Of a stretch of 64,000 nt of DNA, positions 18,560 to 29,266 are shown piece by piece. How positions within the stretch are numbered: the stretch's first letter is position 1; every line of letters begins with the position of its first letter. Location of the stretch: positions 366,640 through 430,639 of the forward strand of contig NZ_VLXZ01000003.1 in NCBI RefSeq assembly GCF_007293315.1. Direction: 5' to 3'. The translations under genes and the position numbers were made by a program. The DNA is from Alkalicoccobacillus porphyridii (GTDB lineage Bacteria; Bacillota; Bacilli; Bacillales; Bacillaceae_D). The notes under the pieces were generated by a model. It was not told the DNA's origin, made no database searches, and saw only the letters and a program-made list of their open reading frames with translations.

Positions 18560-19468
18560 TTAAACATCTATTTGTGAATGATGAGAGGAGAATTGCTGTT
18601 TACTCGCTTCAATTAGTGATTTCAGGAAGGGTGTGAGCTGTTTATCCTTATGCCAGATGATGTGATGATGGATGCTATGATCATCCGTTTTTGCCCAATT
18701 CAATATATATAGCTCTCCGTTTCTCACTTCTTGCGCCACTGCTTCCCTAGGTAATAGGGCAATACCTAAGCCTGACTTTACACAGCTTTTTAAAGCTTCA
18801 ATGGTGGTGATTTCATAAGTAGAGCGTGGTTTGATGTTGAATAGAGATAGAGAGTGCTCCAATAGATTACGGTACGAGCAATCTTTCTCTGTGACGATCC
18901 ACGTTTCTTCTTTTACGTCCTCGATTGTACATATGGGCTGTTGCACAAGCGTGTGCGTAGTGGAAGCAACAAGTACAATTTGGCCTTTGGCGAGCGTTTG
19001 CTTTTTTATGTGTGAGGGTTTGCTTTGATCGCTGTCGCTAAATAAAAAAGCGATGTCTATTTCCCCTGTCTGAAGGCCTTCGTGAATCCGGGCAATCTGG
19101 TGCATTGGCCTCATAATAATTTGTGTATGTGGATGTAGCTTCCGTATCTCTGATAACAAGGCGGGAAGCTTATAGGTGCTTTGACTTTCTGTAGCGGCAA
19201 TTGTGATCGTCGATTGCTGCTGTAATTCTTGGACCGCCAGGTTGTACTGAGAGAGTATGGCTTTTGCATGCAAGATAAAGCTTTGTCCAGGTGCCGTTAA
19301 AACAAGCTTATTGCCTAAACGTTCAAATAGAGACACACCCAGCTCCGTTTCGAGATTTTTTATTTGTGAAGTGACGGTCGATTGGGCATAATTAAGCTGC
19401 TCCGCACACTTGGTGAAATTTAGGCATTCACTTGCTACGATAAACGTCTTTACTTGCTTCATATCCAT
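18560..19468 (-). CDS. LysR family transcriptional regulator
   Basis: The 302-aa protein has the LysR helix-turn-helix at about 1-60 (MKQVKTFIVASECLNFTKCA … QLNYAQSTVTSQI) and a periplasmic-binding-like effector domain. The ATG at 19468 is preferred because GGAGG lies 8 bases upstream; a TTG five codons further out would use GGAGG as codons. It is divergent from a flavin reductase gene, as for YwqM/YwqN in B. subtilis. This pair is not part of the usual wal neighbourhood. Confidence 0.85.
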   Translation of the reverse strand: MDMKQVKTFIVASECLNFTKCAEQLNYAQSTVTSQIKNLETELGVSLFERLGNKLVLTAPGQSFILHAKAILSQYNLAVQELQQQSTITIAATESQSTYKLPALLSEIRKLHPHTQIIMRPMHQIARIHEGLQTGEIDIAFLFSDSDQSKPSHIKKQTLAKGQIVLVASTTHTLVQQPICTIEDVKEETWIVTEKDCSYRNLLEHSLSLFNIKPRSTYEITTIEALKSCVKSGLGIALLPREAVAQEVRNGELYILNWAKTDDHSIHHHIIWHKDKQLTPFLKSLIEASKQQFSSHHSQIDV

Positions 19469-19493
19469 GGTTGTTGCCTCCAATCAAACATTC

Positions 19494-19556
19494 CGATGGA
19501 TTCCATCGTTTATTTCAGCTGGGATCTATTGTCATCCTATCATACACTAAGTGTAT
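19494..19556. promoter_or_regulatory. Two palindromes between lysR and the flavin reductase gene
   Basis: CGATGG-3-CCATCG at 19494-19508 and ATACACT-A-AGTGTAT at 19542-19556 are both perfect. The second is a 15-bp LysR-box-like site (T-N11-A). They probably bind the LysR regulator to control both divergent genes. Confidence 0.6.
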
Positions 19557-19585
19557 TCATTTAGAGGATGGGAGAGAAATCAATC

Positions 19586-20140
19586 ATGAAAATTGGCATC
19601 TTTTATGGAAGCACGAGAGAAGGCGGGAATACTGAGGCACTGACAGAAGAGGTTGTAAACGGATTGGCTGAGGTCGAAAGGGTTCATCTCCGAGAGTATC
19701 ACATTCTAGATATGGTCGATCAACGACATGCACAGGGTGGGTTTAGTTCGGTAGATGATGACTATGACAAGCTTATTGACACCTTATTAGAGAGTGAGGT
19801 GCTATTGTTTGCGACACCGATCTATTGGTACGGCTTTTCTAGTGTGATGAAACGATTTATTGATCGCTGGTCGCAGCTACTTCGAGATGAACGTTATCCA
19901 GATGCTAAGAACAGGCTGGCCTCAAAAAAAGCATATTTAATTGCGGTTGGAGGAGATCAGCCGAGAGTAAAAGGGCTTCCGTTGGTGGAGCAATTTAAAC
20001 ATATATGTGCGTTTTCGGGTCTGCAGTATAGTGGGTATGTCTTGGGAACAGGTAACCGGCCGAATGATATATACCAGGATACAGAGGCGTTGGAGGAGGC
20101 GCGGGAGCTTGGAGAGAAGTTGAAGCTTAATCTAAGATAG
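19586..20140 (+). CDS. NADPH-dependent FMN reductase / flavoprotein (YwqN-like)
   Basis: ATG at 19586 (184 aa) lies behind GGGAGAG; an ATG 18 bases upstream lacks spacing for a ribosome-binding site. The flavodoxin-like fold has the phosphate loop IFYGSTREGGNTEAL, FATPIYWYGFSSVMKRFIDRW and VGGDQPR. It matches NAD(P)H-dependent quinone/nitro reductases such as YwqN. Redox-stress detoxification under the divergent LysR regulator is likely; the substrate is unknown. Confidence 0.82.
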   Translation: MKIGIFYGSTREGGNTEALTEEVVNGLAEVERVHLREYHILDMVDQRHAQGGFSSVDDDYDKLIDTLLESEVLLFATPIYWYGFSSVMKRFIDRWSQLLRDERYPDAKNRLASKKAYLIAVGGDQPRVKGLPLVEQFKHICAFSGLQYSGYVLGTGNRPNDIYQDTEALEEARELGEKLKLNLR

Positions 20141-20208
20141 TCAGTACCTCTTGCTGTTTGTGAACAGAGATTTTCTTAGTTACGTGGTGAATTATAAAAG
20201 ACATAATA

Positions 20209-20240
20209 AAAGAGGCAGGCACACCATCGTCCGCCTCTTT
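20209..20240 (-). terminator. Terminator of the CPBP protease gene
   Basis: AAAGAGGC / GCCTCTTT with a 16-base loop, followed on the minus strand by a T-rich stretch. Confidence 0.6.
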
Positions 20241-20248
20241 AACATCGT

Positions 20249-20950
20249 TCAGATAAAATAAGAGGAAATAAATGCAACAATCGTACCCAATAAATTATTC
20301 ATACCATGTACTATAACAGCAGGCCATACCGACTTCGTGCGATAATACAAGTATCCAGCAGCCAATCCAGTGATGAAGGCGATTGGTAGGATTTCATTGA
20401 TCCCGTGTGCCAATGCAAAGATAAGGGAGCTCACACCAATTCCTATCCAAGGTCCATACCGGAGTAAGGCATTTGTGAGAACACCTCTAAAAGCAAATTC
20501 CTCACCCAAAGGTGTTAAGATACCAATGAATAGTAGCTGGATAGAAAAGATTAGTACACCACTCGATGAAGCAGCTTGGTACGCATCCTGAGTGTTCAGA
20601 TCGCCCCCCCATATATATAGCAGTATCAATAGGCCACGATTTAGAAGAAAAACCGCTAAACCTATTCCTATGCTAATCAAAAGCCACTTCCACGTGGTTT
20701 TTCGAATTCCAAAGGCAGCTCCTGAACGTATACGAATTAGATATGCTGCAGCGAAAGCGGCGAGCCCTGCAAAGGCTGACAATGCTGAAAGACTTAGTCC
20801 TACCAACGTGATGTCGGAAGAAAACATATGTAATATGATTCTTGATACCACTACGACTACAATAAAATACACAATACCCAACACAATAATCTCCAACCAT
20901 CCAGGTCTTATTTCATTGGTTGGATTATGTCCTTTAGATTGATTGTTCAT
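20249..20950 (-). CDS. CPBP (CAAX-like) intramembrane metalloprotease
   Basis: The 233-aa protein has about seven membrane helices and the family's motifs in order: EEFAFRG (EExxxR), FALAHGINE (FxxxH) and HGMNNLLG (HxxxN). In bacilli such proteins act in bacteriocin immunity or membrane protein processing; the role here cannot be deduced. It lies between the flavin reductase gene and walJ and has its own terminator. Confidence 0.85.
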   Translation of the reverse strand: MNNQSKGHNPTNEIRPGWLEIIVLGIVYFIVVVVVSRIILHMFSSDITLVGLSLSALSAFAGLAAFAAAYLIRIRSGAAFGIRKTTWKWLLISIGIGLAVFLLNRGLLILLYIWGGDLNTQDAYQAASSSGVLIFSIQLLFIGILTPLGEEFAFRGVLTNALLRYGPWIGIGVSSLIFALAHGINEILPIAFITGLAAGYLYYRTKSVWPAVIVHGMNNLLGTIVAFISSYFI

Positions 20951-21078
20951 ACATAAGTCATCTCCTAGTTATGAAGGGTTCTGCCTTTTGCTTAAATGGG
21001 GAAGGCAGCTTTCAATCATTGAATTCGATCTCTGAAAAATAATCGCTCGATAGATCATTATCATTTAATTACCCAATA

Positions 21079-21191
21079 ATGCTCGTAGGAAACAAAGAGC
21101 TTTTGCAGAAAGCAGTCATTGCGTCTTTGGATGACCATATTAATAGCGGTATGGTCCATAAGATTTGGGGCGTTATTTTTTTTGTCGCTTA
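21079..21191 (+). pseudogene. Possible short gene remnant
   Basis: One plus-strand frame (MLVGNKELLQKAVIASLDDH … HKIWG) reads like the C-terminal helix of an amino-acid ABC binding protein. It has no ribosome-binding site and no N-terminal part. It is probably a relic; identification is weak. Confidence 0.2.
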
Positions 21192-21205
21192 AAAGCATAG
21201 GATTC

Positions 21206-21236
21206 AAAAAAGCCCAGCTGATGCTGGGCTTTTTTT
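21206..21236 (-). terminator. Terminator at the end of the wal operon
   Basis: AGCCCAGC-TGAT-GCTGGGCT flanked by AAAAAA and TTTTTT, abutting the walJ stop codon. Confidence 0.9.
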
Positions 21237-22029
21237 ATACCACCGTCAACGCAGTGGGTTTGATTGGGTCTGTATCATATAGCTCGAATTGTTCACCTAC
21301 GCCCATACCCTGCTCATGAAGACTTTGCGCGACGGTGAGTCGGGCGAGGTCCTTCATGTTGTTATCGAGGCTAAGGTGGGCCAAATAGATGCGCGACGTG
21401 TTATCGGCAATGACATCTGTCAGGGCGAGGGCGGCGTCTTCATTAGAGACGTGGCCGACATCACTTAGGATACGGCGTTTGACGTTCCAGGGATAACGGC
21501 CGATGCGCAACATGTTCAGGTCGTGATTGGATTCAAAGACATACATGTCTGCGCCTTTAATTGTGCCTTTGATCCGGTCGCTAACATAACCCATATCGGT
21601 GGCAAGCACGAGCTTGCGCCCATTGTGGCGGAAGACGTAGAACATCGGTTCCGCGGCATCATGGGAGACGCCAAAGGATTCGACCTCTAAATCGCCGAAG
21701 CTGCGCACGGTTTCCATGTTAAAGTGAAATTTTTGATCAACGGGAATCGTGCCTAGGTGTTTGTCCATGGCATTCCAGGTTTTTTCGTTAGCATAGATCG
21801 GCAGCTTATGGCGCCGTGCGAAGATGCCTACGCCTTTAATATGATCGCTGTGCTCGTGGGTAACGAGAATGCCGTCTAGCTCCTTGGGATCACGGTTAAT
21901 CTCAGTAAAGAGCTCGTCCATTTTTTTGCCACTGAGGCCGGCATCTACCAGCAGACGCTGAGTTGGTGTTTCTACATACATGGCGTTGCCAGTACTGCCG
22001 CTTGCCAAGACGCTAAATCGTAAGGCCAT
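21235..22029 (-). CDS. walJ: WalJ (YycJ) metallo-beta-lactamase-fold nuclease
   Basis: The 264-aa MBL-fold protein has the metal site THEHSDH (about residues 58-64), further ligands in SHDAAEP and ATDMGYV, and a C-terminal SNEDAALAL segment. It is a 5'-3' exonuclease-like protein linked to coordination of DNA replication and cell-wall metabolism. It is the last gene of the WalRKHIJ operon. ATG follows AAGGAGG. Confidence 0.93.
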   Translation of the reverse strand: MALRFSVLASGSTGNAMYVETPTQRLLVDAGLSGKKMDELFTEINRDPKELDGILVTHEHSDHIKGVGIFARRHKLPIYANEKTWNAMDKHLGTIPVDQKFHFNMETVRSFGDLEVESFGVSHDAAEPMFYVFRHNGRKLVLATDMGYVSDRIKGTIKGADMYVFESNHDLNMLRIGRYPWNVKRRILSDVGHVSNEDAALALTDVIADNTSRIYLAHLSLDNNMKDLARLTVAQSLHEQGMGVGEQFELYDTDPIKPTALTVV

Positions 22030-22054
22030 AAGCGGCCTCCTTTCCTTCTACTAC

Positions 22055-22924
22055 CTATTCCTCTTCACGTAAGTCTTCTTCCGGGCCAAGATCTTCGCCT
22101 TCCATTTCAGGCGGGTTATCTAGTAATGGCTCGGTGATCTCTTCATCTTCAACTACCATGCCATGCTCCTGAACCGTTCCTTCAAACGCATTCACTAAGT
22201 AGGAGATTTCTTCATCATCGCCTTTATCGACATCAACCTTAAGAATGGGGGCAAAGACTGGGGATTCACTAAAAAAGCTGTAATAACCAATCTCAAAATT
22301 AACAACCGTCTCATTCATTGTGATGTACTGCCGATTAATCAGCGTTTCTATGGCACGTAGGTTAGCCAATGTGTCCTTTGGGTTCCCCTGTTTCTCAAAA
22401 AGAGAATAGTGTTGCTCGTAGCCTATAATCTCACCCTGTTCATTTAAAGAAAGAATTAAAGGTTCATTGTGATTGGTAAATACGGTTTTATCCTCAAACA
22501 CTTGATCAAGGTAGATTGTGAACTCTTCACTTCTAACCACCTCATATTCGTCTCCGTGTAATACATACACTGAAAGAAATTGGTCAATGTTCACCGTGTC
22601 CGCTTCTAAAGAAAAGGGCTCATCCAGAGTGGAAAGAAGGGTGCGATCTTCGTTTAAAAAATCAAACTCTTGACCTGAAAGCGACGCGACATCAATTTCA
22701 GTAAAGGTTTGTTGTTGACCCACAATATACTCAGCTTCCTGCATGTCATCGGGAAGAGGAGTGGCAATGTCAATCTGATTTTGTCTCAATTTATCTTGAA
22801 TCGTGCTGCTAGTTATCGAGCTAAGTTGATTATCATCGTTCACTTGATACAGCTGCCAGCCAAGATAGATGTTTAACAGGAAGAAGGTGAGAATAAAGAC
22901 CGTTTTGGTTCTACTCCAATTCAT
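22055..22924 (-). CDS. walI: WalI (YycI) regulator of WalK
   Basis: This 289-aa bitopic protein has one N-terminal membrane helix (KTVFILTFFLLNIYLGWQLY) and an extracellular YycH/YycI-type domain, ending in a very acidic tail. It partners WalH and inhibits or modulates the WalK kinase through transmembrane contacts. Its start overlaps the walH stop. Confidence 0.92.
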   Translation of the reverse strand: MNWSRTKTVFILTFFLLNIYLGWQLYQVNDDNQLSSITSSTIQDKLRQNQIDIATPLPDDMQEAEYIVGQQQTFTEIDVASLSGQEFDFLNEDRTLLSTLDEPFSLEADTVNIDQFLSVYVLHGDEYEVVRSEEFTIYLDQVFEDKTVFTNHNEPLILSLNEQGEIIGYEQHYSLFEKQGNPKDTLANLRAIETLINRQYITMNETVVNFEIGYYSFFSESPVFAPILKVDVDKGDDEEISYLVNAFEGTVQEHGMVVEDEEITEPLLDNPPEMEGEDLGPEEDLREEE

Positions 22925-24246
22925 TGATTGCCCTCCTCTGTAAACGAAACCTTCTCCCAGCCATTATCGGCTAGGATAAACCAGGCGGGCTCGAGCGTCA
23001 CAAGTCCAAGCTGATCCTCATCATCAGTCATCTCATACCCAATGCGAACGTCCCTAAGTGTATTCATGTTCACATTCTCACCCTCTTGTAGACGAGTGAT
23101 CAGATCTTCACCAGATTCAAGCATAATCGAAACCTCATTAATGGGGCTGCTATCCAGAATCAATAGTGGTCGAATGTAGTTTGTTGTTTGCGACCCATTT
23201 CTTTCTACGTTTAATGTCATGCTATCACTGCTATTTTTTATATTATAGATAGGTAGATCATTCATATACAATCGATAGACTGCATATTCCCTGTCATTCG
23301 ATGAGGCTCTCCACCAGCTTAACACATAATCATTGGTCCAGCCGGCATGGCTATTAATATAGTCAAAGCTAGACTCTGGGATACTCGTCCTCGGGCTATT
23401 CGAATCCGTGCTCGATGAGTTTCGGTAGGTCATAAAGTTCTCATTATCCCGTAAATTTATGATTCGGCTACCATCTGTATAGGATAATTCACCATTGCTT
23501 TGTCTATATCTTCTCACGGAATCCGTATCTGGGAACAGCAGACGATTGATGTCATTTGTACTGACTCGCTCTGTCGAATAGGACTGACGATTGACTTCTA
23601 CTGGTTCAGCAGGAATATAGATATTTTGCTGTGTAAGAATTGATTGATCTTCATTTGCATCATTCACCGTTAAGGCAGCGACACTATTATCTTCTTCCAA
23701 AAAACGTGTCACATCAGATCCAGAAAGAGAAAGCCCTATTTGAATGGCATCATCATCCGTTCTTGAATAAACCTGAAGCTGTGCCTGACCGTTTGTATCC
23801 TCATAAAGCAGAAGTCGATCTACCCCGACTAACGGAAAATTCTCCTCTTCTGATTCTTGATTATTTGAAAATAGGTTCATAAACATATTCATCGGTACGG
23901 TATCCGGAAACACAATCTCAATCCCTGTAGAGATATCTGATCTAGGGGAGTAATTTATATCATATAACTCAGCATCTAAAAGCCGGTCATAGATTTGATC
24001 AAAGGTAGATTCACTTTCAAGTACAATGGTTGTTTCATCCGCTTGGTGTTTCACTACTTTATTAGGTCGTACCACATCTCGAACCGATTTCTCTTCACCA
24101 ATCGGATGAAATTCAACCGCCTCAGAATTTTGATCGGCAATATCAGGTTCATACGTCCAAAGTCTCCATGTCAAAAGGAGACTAATTGCAACAAGAATGA
24201 TAAGCGCCCAGGTTTTTAAACGTTCATAGCAGAGACCCCTCACCAT
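22921..24246 (-). CDS. walH: WalH (YycH) regulator of WalK
   Basis: The 441-aa protein has one N-terminal membrane helix (WALIILVAISLLLTWRLW) and a long extracellular domain typical of YycH. ATG at 24246 shares its A with the walK stop and follows GGGAGG, so the two are translationally coupled. With WalI it tunes WalK. Confidence 0.92.
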   Translation of the reverse strand: MVRGLCYERLKTWALIILVAISLLLTWRLWTYEPDIADQNSEAVEFHPIGEEKSVRDVVRPNKVVKHQADETTIVLESESTFDQIYDRLLDAELYDINYSPRSDISTGIEIVFPDTVPMNMFMNLFSNNQESEEENFPLVGVDRLLLYEDTNGQAQLQVYSRTDDDAIQIGLSLSGSDVTRFLEEDNSVAALTVNDANEDQSILTQQNIYIPAEPVEVNRQSYSTERVSTNDINRLLFPDTDSVRRYRQSNGELSYTDGSRIINLRDNENFMTYRNSSSTDSNSPRTSIPESSFDYINSHAGWTNDYVLSWWRASSNDREYAVYRLYMNDLPIYNIKNSSDSMTLNVERNGSQTTNYIRPLLILDSSPINEVSIMLESGEDLITRLQEGENVNMNTLRDVRIGYEMTDDEDQLGLVTLEPAWFILADNGWEKVSFTEEGNQ

Positions 24247-26069
24247 TACACGTCGCCTCCCTTAGTTGTGGAATAAGGCAATGTGAAATAAATGGTGGTG
24301 CCTTCTCCATACTCACTGTGCACCCAGATGTCGCCACCATGTGCTTGAACGAGCTCTTTAGCAATGGCCAACCCAAGCCCGGTCCCCCCAACACTTCGCG
24401 CTCTAGCTCGATCGACGCGGTAAAATCTGTCGAAGATTTTCATTTGACTTTCCCGGGGAATACCCATGCCTTCATCGGCAATACTCACGCGAACGTGGTT
24501 ACCCTGATGTAGCAATGTGGTCGTAATATTTGCACCTTCAGCAGAGTATTTTAACGCATTAGAAATAATATTGTCTAATACTTGAATTAACTTATCTTGA
24601 TCGATTTCGACATAGCTCGGTTTTTTAGAAATATGACGATGCAGCTCGATATTCTTTTCCTGGGCAATAATTTCAAAGCGATCAAGCACTTGATTCAAAA
24701 ATTCCCCGAAATTAATCCATTGTAAGGTGAATTGATAATCATCGCTGTCGATTTTTGATAGCTGTAGTAGATCATTAACGAGACGAATCATTCGTTCTGT
24801 TTCATTTTGTGTAACCTTCAGGAAACGTGGTCCCATCTCAACATCCTGCATCACACCATCTTCAAGTGCTTCCAGATAACTCTTCATGGTTGTCAGTGGT
24901 GTACGCAGCTCATGGGAAACGTTGGCCACAAATTCACGCCGTTCCTGTTCATTCTTTTCTTTTTCAGTGACATCATGTAAAACAGTAATAATCCCGTTAA
25001 TGGGGCCTTCATCCTCCTGAATCACAGAAAAGTTAGCCTCAAGTAAATACTGACCATCCTCATTACTGAAATCAAGTAGAATCGAATCAGATTGATCATA
25101 TAAATCATAGACACCTACTGTTTCAGTTAGATGAAGAACATCGGTTAAAGGCTGTCTCATGACCTGTGTACTGGACACATTCAAAAGCTCCTCGGCCCGT
25201 TTATTTAATAGAATCACACGACCATTTTGGTCAGTAGCGACCACACCATCGGTCATATTCGAAAGAACAGAGCTTAATCGTTTTTGTTCACGATCCCGTG
25301 TTAATGTGGCTTCGTGTAACCTCATCGTCAGCTGGTTAAAGGAAGTGGCAAGCTGACCAATTTCGTCCGTGCTATATACTTTGACCTGACGGGAGAAGTC
25401 ACCATGACTCATTCTCAACGCCTGCTTTCGCATCTCAATAATTGGCACAATAATCGTTTTTGCCAGCAAAATAACAAGTACAGCTGAAATGGCAAGAGCG
25501 ATAGACGTTCCTTTAAAAAGAATGCTGTTGATTTGCTGAATCTGGTCGTATATTTCGTCTAGTGACGCTTGAATGTATATGACACCAAGTACGGTTTCAT
25601 CACTACCTGTAATCGGAACAGCCATGATGCGGAAACGTTCCTGGTCGGAAGGATCCCGCACCTCTCCCTCTTCCTCGGAGCCAAGCAGTGCCCGTTTGAC
25701 CCGAATTTCATTATTCCGCAACCCTATTTGATCCCGAGCCTCGGTACTTGATGTACCTATAATAACCTCGTTTCGGTCAATAACCTGTGCTGTGGCATTA
25801 TCGACTCTAAATAAATCCGTCAGAATTGAATTAACCTCAACTGCGAGCTCCTCACGGTCGTCACTTGAGCCACTCATTACCTGTGAAAGCTGGAATAGCA
25901 GTAAATTAGACTGCTCTCTTAGCTCTGTATCATGACTACTCAAGAGATCCTGCTCAAGCTGACGAGTAAAATAAACCCCAATGACCTGAACCGCCACGAG
26001 AATAAGCAAAACATAGGCAATAATTAGCTTAAATTGAATCGACTTAAAAAAGCCAATCTTTCTATCCAT
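24246..26069 (-). CDS. walK: WalK essential sensor histidine kinase
   Basis: The 607-aa kinase has TM1 (about 12-34), an extracellular Cache-like domain (to about 180) and TM2 (about 185-205). These are followed by HAMP, a PAS domain (about 265-370), HisKA with the phospho-His in VSHELRTPL (about residue 386), and HATPase with N (DNIISNALKYS), G1 (DEGMGIP) and G2 (GGTGLGLAI) boxes. It controls cell-wall hydrolases through WalR. Stop and start codons overlap with walH and abut walR. Confidence 0.96.
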   Translation of the reverse strand: MDRKIGFFKSIQFKLIIAYVLLILVAVQVIGVYFTRQLEQDLLSSHDTELREQSNLLLFQLSQVMSGSSDDREELAVEVNSILTDLFRVDNATAQVIDRNEVIIGTSSTEARDQIGLRNNEIRVKRALLGSEEEGEVRDPSDQERFRIMAVPITGSDETVLGVIYIQASLDEIYDQIQQINSILFKGTSIALAISAVLVILLAKTIIVPIIEMRKQALRMSHGDFSRQVKVYSTDEIGQLATSFNQLTMRLHEATLTRDREQKRLSSVLSNMTDGVVATDQNGRVILLNKRAEELLNVSSTQVMRQPLTDVLHLTETVGVYDLYDQSDSILLDFSNEDGQYLLEANFSVIQEDEGPINGIITVLHDVTEKEKNEQERREFVANVSHELRTPLTTMKSYLEALEDGVMQDVEMGPRFLKVTQNETERMIRLVNDLLQLSKIDSDDYQFTLQWINFGEFLNQVLDRFEIIAQEKNIELHRHISKKPSYVEIDQDKLIQVLDNIISNALKYSAEGANITTTLLHQGNHVRVSIADEGMGIPRESQMKIFDRFYRVDRARARSVGGTGLGLAIAKELVQAHGGDIWVHSEYGEGTTIYFTLPYSTTKGGDV

Positions 26070-26782
26070 TACGATTTCTCCTGCTCCTGTGTATCCGGTT
26101 CATTTAAGAAATATCCTACCCCACGCCTAGTAATAATCCATGCTGGGAAGCTCGGGTTGTCTTCTACCTTCTCGCGCAGACGACGAACGGTTACATCAAC
26201 GGTTCGCACATCTCCAAAGTAATCATATCCCCACACAGCCTGCAGAAGGTGCTCACGGGTCATCACCTGTCCGAGATGTTTGGCTAAATAATGAATCAGT
26301 TCAAACTCTCTATGAGTCAGCTCAATCGGTTCTCCTCGCCTTTTAACCTGGTAGGCATCCGGGTAGATTACTAGATTACCAATCACAAGCTCTTTATGAG
26401 AAGGCGCCTCCTCTGAGGTTTTTTGTCTGCGTAAATTGGCTTTCACACGAGCCAGCAGCTCTCTGGTACTAAAGGGTTTTGTGACATAGTCATCCGCCCC
26501 AAGCTCTAGCCCTAGAACCTTATCAATCTCGGAATCTTTAGCTGTAAGCATAATAATCGGAATATCGTAACTCTTGCGGACCTCTCGGCAAACTTCCATT
26601 CCATCCTTATGAGGTAGCATAATATCTAATAATATTAAATCAGGTTTTTCCTGTTTGACTTGTTCCATCGCTTCGACGCCATCGTATGCACAAACGACAT
26701 CAAATCCTTCTTTTTCAAGATTAAATTTCAGGATATCTGCAATGGGACGTTCGTCATCAACAACGAGAATTCGTTTATCCAT
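26069..26782 (-). CDS. walR: WalR essential response regulator
   Basis: A 237-aa OmpR-type regulator, full length. The receiver is canonical (VVDDE, phospho-Asp53 in LLDIMLP, MLTAKD, KPF), in contrast to the orphan regulator at 1873. The C-terminal winged helix ends RRGVGYFL. It activates autolysin genes and represses inhibitors. It is the first gene of walRKHIJ and overlaps the walK start. Confidence 0.97.
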   Translation of the reverse strand: MDKRILVVDDERPIADILKFNLEKEGFDVVCAYDGVEAMEQVKQEKPDLILLDIMLPHKDGMEVCREVRKSYDIPIIMLTAKDSEIDKVLGLELGADDYVTKPFSTRELLARVKANLRRQKTSEEAPSHKELVIGNLVIYPDAYQVKRRGEPIELTHREFELIHYLAKHLGQVMTREHLLQAVWGYDYFGDVRTVDVTVRRLREKVEDNPSFPAWIITRRGVGYFLNEPDTQEQEKS

Positions 26783-26920
26783 TCCATTTCTCTCCTATTC
26801 TTATCTAACTCATTCTATTTTAACACAAATAACCTGTAACAAAACGACATCCATATGATCGTTGTACAGGAAGATAGGCATATATATGCATGCTACAGTT
26901 CATTTACAATCACTCGTACA

Positions 26921-26957
26921 AAAAGAACCCTCATTGCATATAGACCATGAGGGTTCT
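26921..26957 (-). terminator. Terminator of the tRNA cluster
   Basis: An 11-bp perfect stem (26924-26934 with 26947-26957) lies 15 bases after tRNA-Thr, with TTTT on the minus strand. Confidence 0.75.
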
Positions 26958-26972
26958 CCAAACGTGAGTGAA

Positions 26973-27045
<73 letters not shown>

Positions 27046-27048
27046 AAA

Positions 27049-27124
<76 letters not shown>

Positions 27125-27143
27125 ACAAATATTAAAAATAAAA

Positions 27144-27220
27144 TGGCGGTCCGGACGGGACTCGAACCCGCGACCTCCTGCGTGACAGGCAGGCATTCTA
27201 ACCAACTGAACTACCGGACC
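27144..27220 (-). tRNA. tRNA-Asp (GUC)
   Basis: A 77-nt cloverleaf with encoded CCA, anticodon GTC in CTGTCACG and discriminator G. Confidence 0.95.
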
Positions 27221-27221
27221 A

Positions 27222-27296
27222 TGGTGACCCGTACGGGATTCGAACCCGTGTTACCGCCGTGAAAGGGCGGTGTCTTAACCGCTTGACCAACGGGCC
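27222..27296 (-). tRNA. tRNA-Glu (UUC)
   Basis: A 75-nt cloverleaf with encoded CCA and anticodon TTC in CTTTCACG. Confidence 0.95.
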
Positions 27297-27364
27297 ATGG
27301 AAGTTTGTACTATGTACAATGTGAGCCAAACATATAAATCTCGGCTCTCTCTTTTGATAAGAAG

Positions 27365-27437
27365 TGAGCCATGAAGGATTCGAACCTTCGACCCTCTGAT
27401 TAAAAGTCAGATGCTCTACCAACTGAGCTAATGGCTC
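27365..27437 (-). tRNA. tRNA-Lys (UUU)
   Basis: A 73-nt cloverleaf with anticodon TTT in ACTTTTAAT and no encoded CCA. It is first in the Lys-Glu-Asp-Phe-Thr cluster, the same order seen between purA and walR in bacilli. Confidence 0.95.
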
Positions 27438-27571
27438 ATGTGACATGAATGTTGCCTTGGCGACAAGATTTATCTTAGCATATATGGTTGACCCATGCAA
27501 TATTTTTTTAGAAAAATATTTGATTCATCTTCTTTTTTTCTCTCTACTCAGAATATCGAATAAACATAGCG

Positions 27572-27602
27572 AACGCAAGGAGTGATTTCACTCCCTGCGT
27601 TA
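27572..27602 (-). terminator. Hairpin after purA
   Basis: AACGCA-a-GGAGTG pairs with CACTCC-c-TGCGTT around a 4-base loop 9 bases past the purA stop. The T-run is weak. Confidence 0.6.
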
Positions 27603-27610
27603 TCTAGTTC

Positions 27611-28945
<1,335 letters not shown>

Positions 28946-28967
28946 CTAAGCGAGAGAGCGTCAAACT

Positions 28968-29012
28968 AAATCCGAACGTTTGGAATGAGAGATTGAAAGT
29001 TTGTTCGTGAAA
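28968..29012 (-). promoter_or_regulatory. PurR operator (two inverted Pur boxes) of purA
   Basis: AAATCCGAACGTT at 28968-28980 and, on the other strand, TTTCACGAACAAAC at about 28999-29012 resemble AWWWCCGAACWWT, oriented towards each other as in B. subtilis pur operators. Adenine/PRPP control of purA is expected. Confidence 0.6.
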
Positions 29013-29103
29013 AGGGGAGGGAGATAGGTAAACCGATAGAGGAAGAGCTCTTTTAAGTCAAAAGCGATTGGTTGCGGTGCGTAATACTTGTTAAGGCGCT
29101 TCG

Positions 29104-29228
29104 GTTTCGCTACCGAAATGGGGGGCACTTACCCGAGGTCAGGTATTGAGCTAATCTGGCTCTGCCATCTTATCTCAATGAACCTGTTCATCCCGCAGGT
29201 GTCGGCCCTCCCATTTCGTCCGCTTCGT
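29104..29228 (+). repeat. Long-palindrome repeat, copy A
   Basis: About 125 bp with the family's order: an outer arm CGAAATGGG, GGGCAC, a central palindrome TTGAGCTAA…TCTCAA, then CCTGTTCATCCCGCAGG, GTCGGCCC and the matching outer arm CCCATTTCG. It lies between purA and the 62-bp array. Confidence 0.8.
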
Positions 29229-29266
29229 TGGGTGGGTTTATGGGGGGAAGTTCAAGGGATTCTTCT

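Noticed and set aside
21119..21319. 66-aa hydrophobic frame on the plus strand
   Set aside because: It crosses the terminator and the end of walJ, with no ribosome-binding site.
27198..27500. 100-aa open frame on the minus strand
   Set aside because: It runs through the tRNA-Glu and tRNA-Lys genes, which fully explain the sequence.
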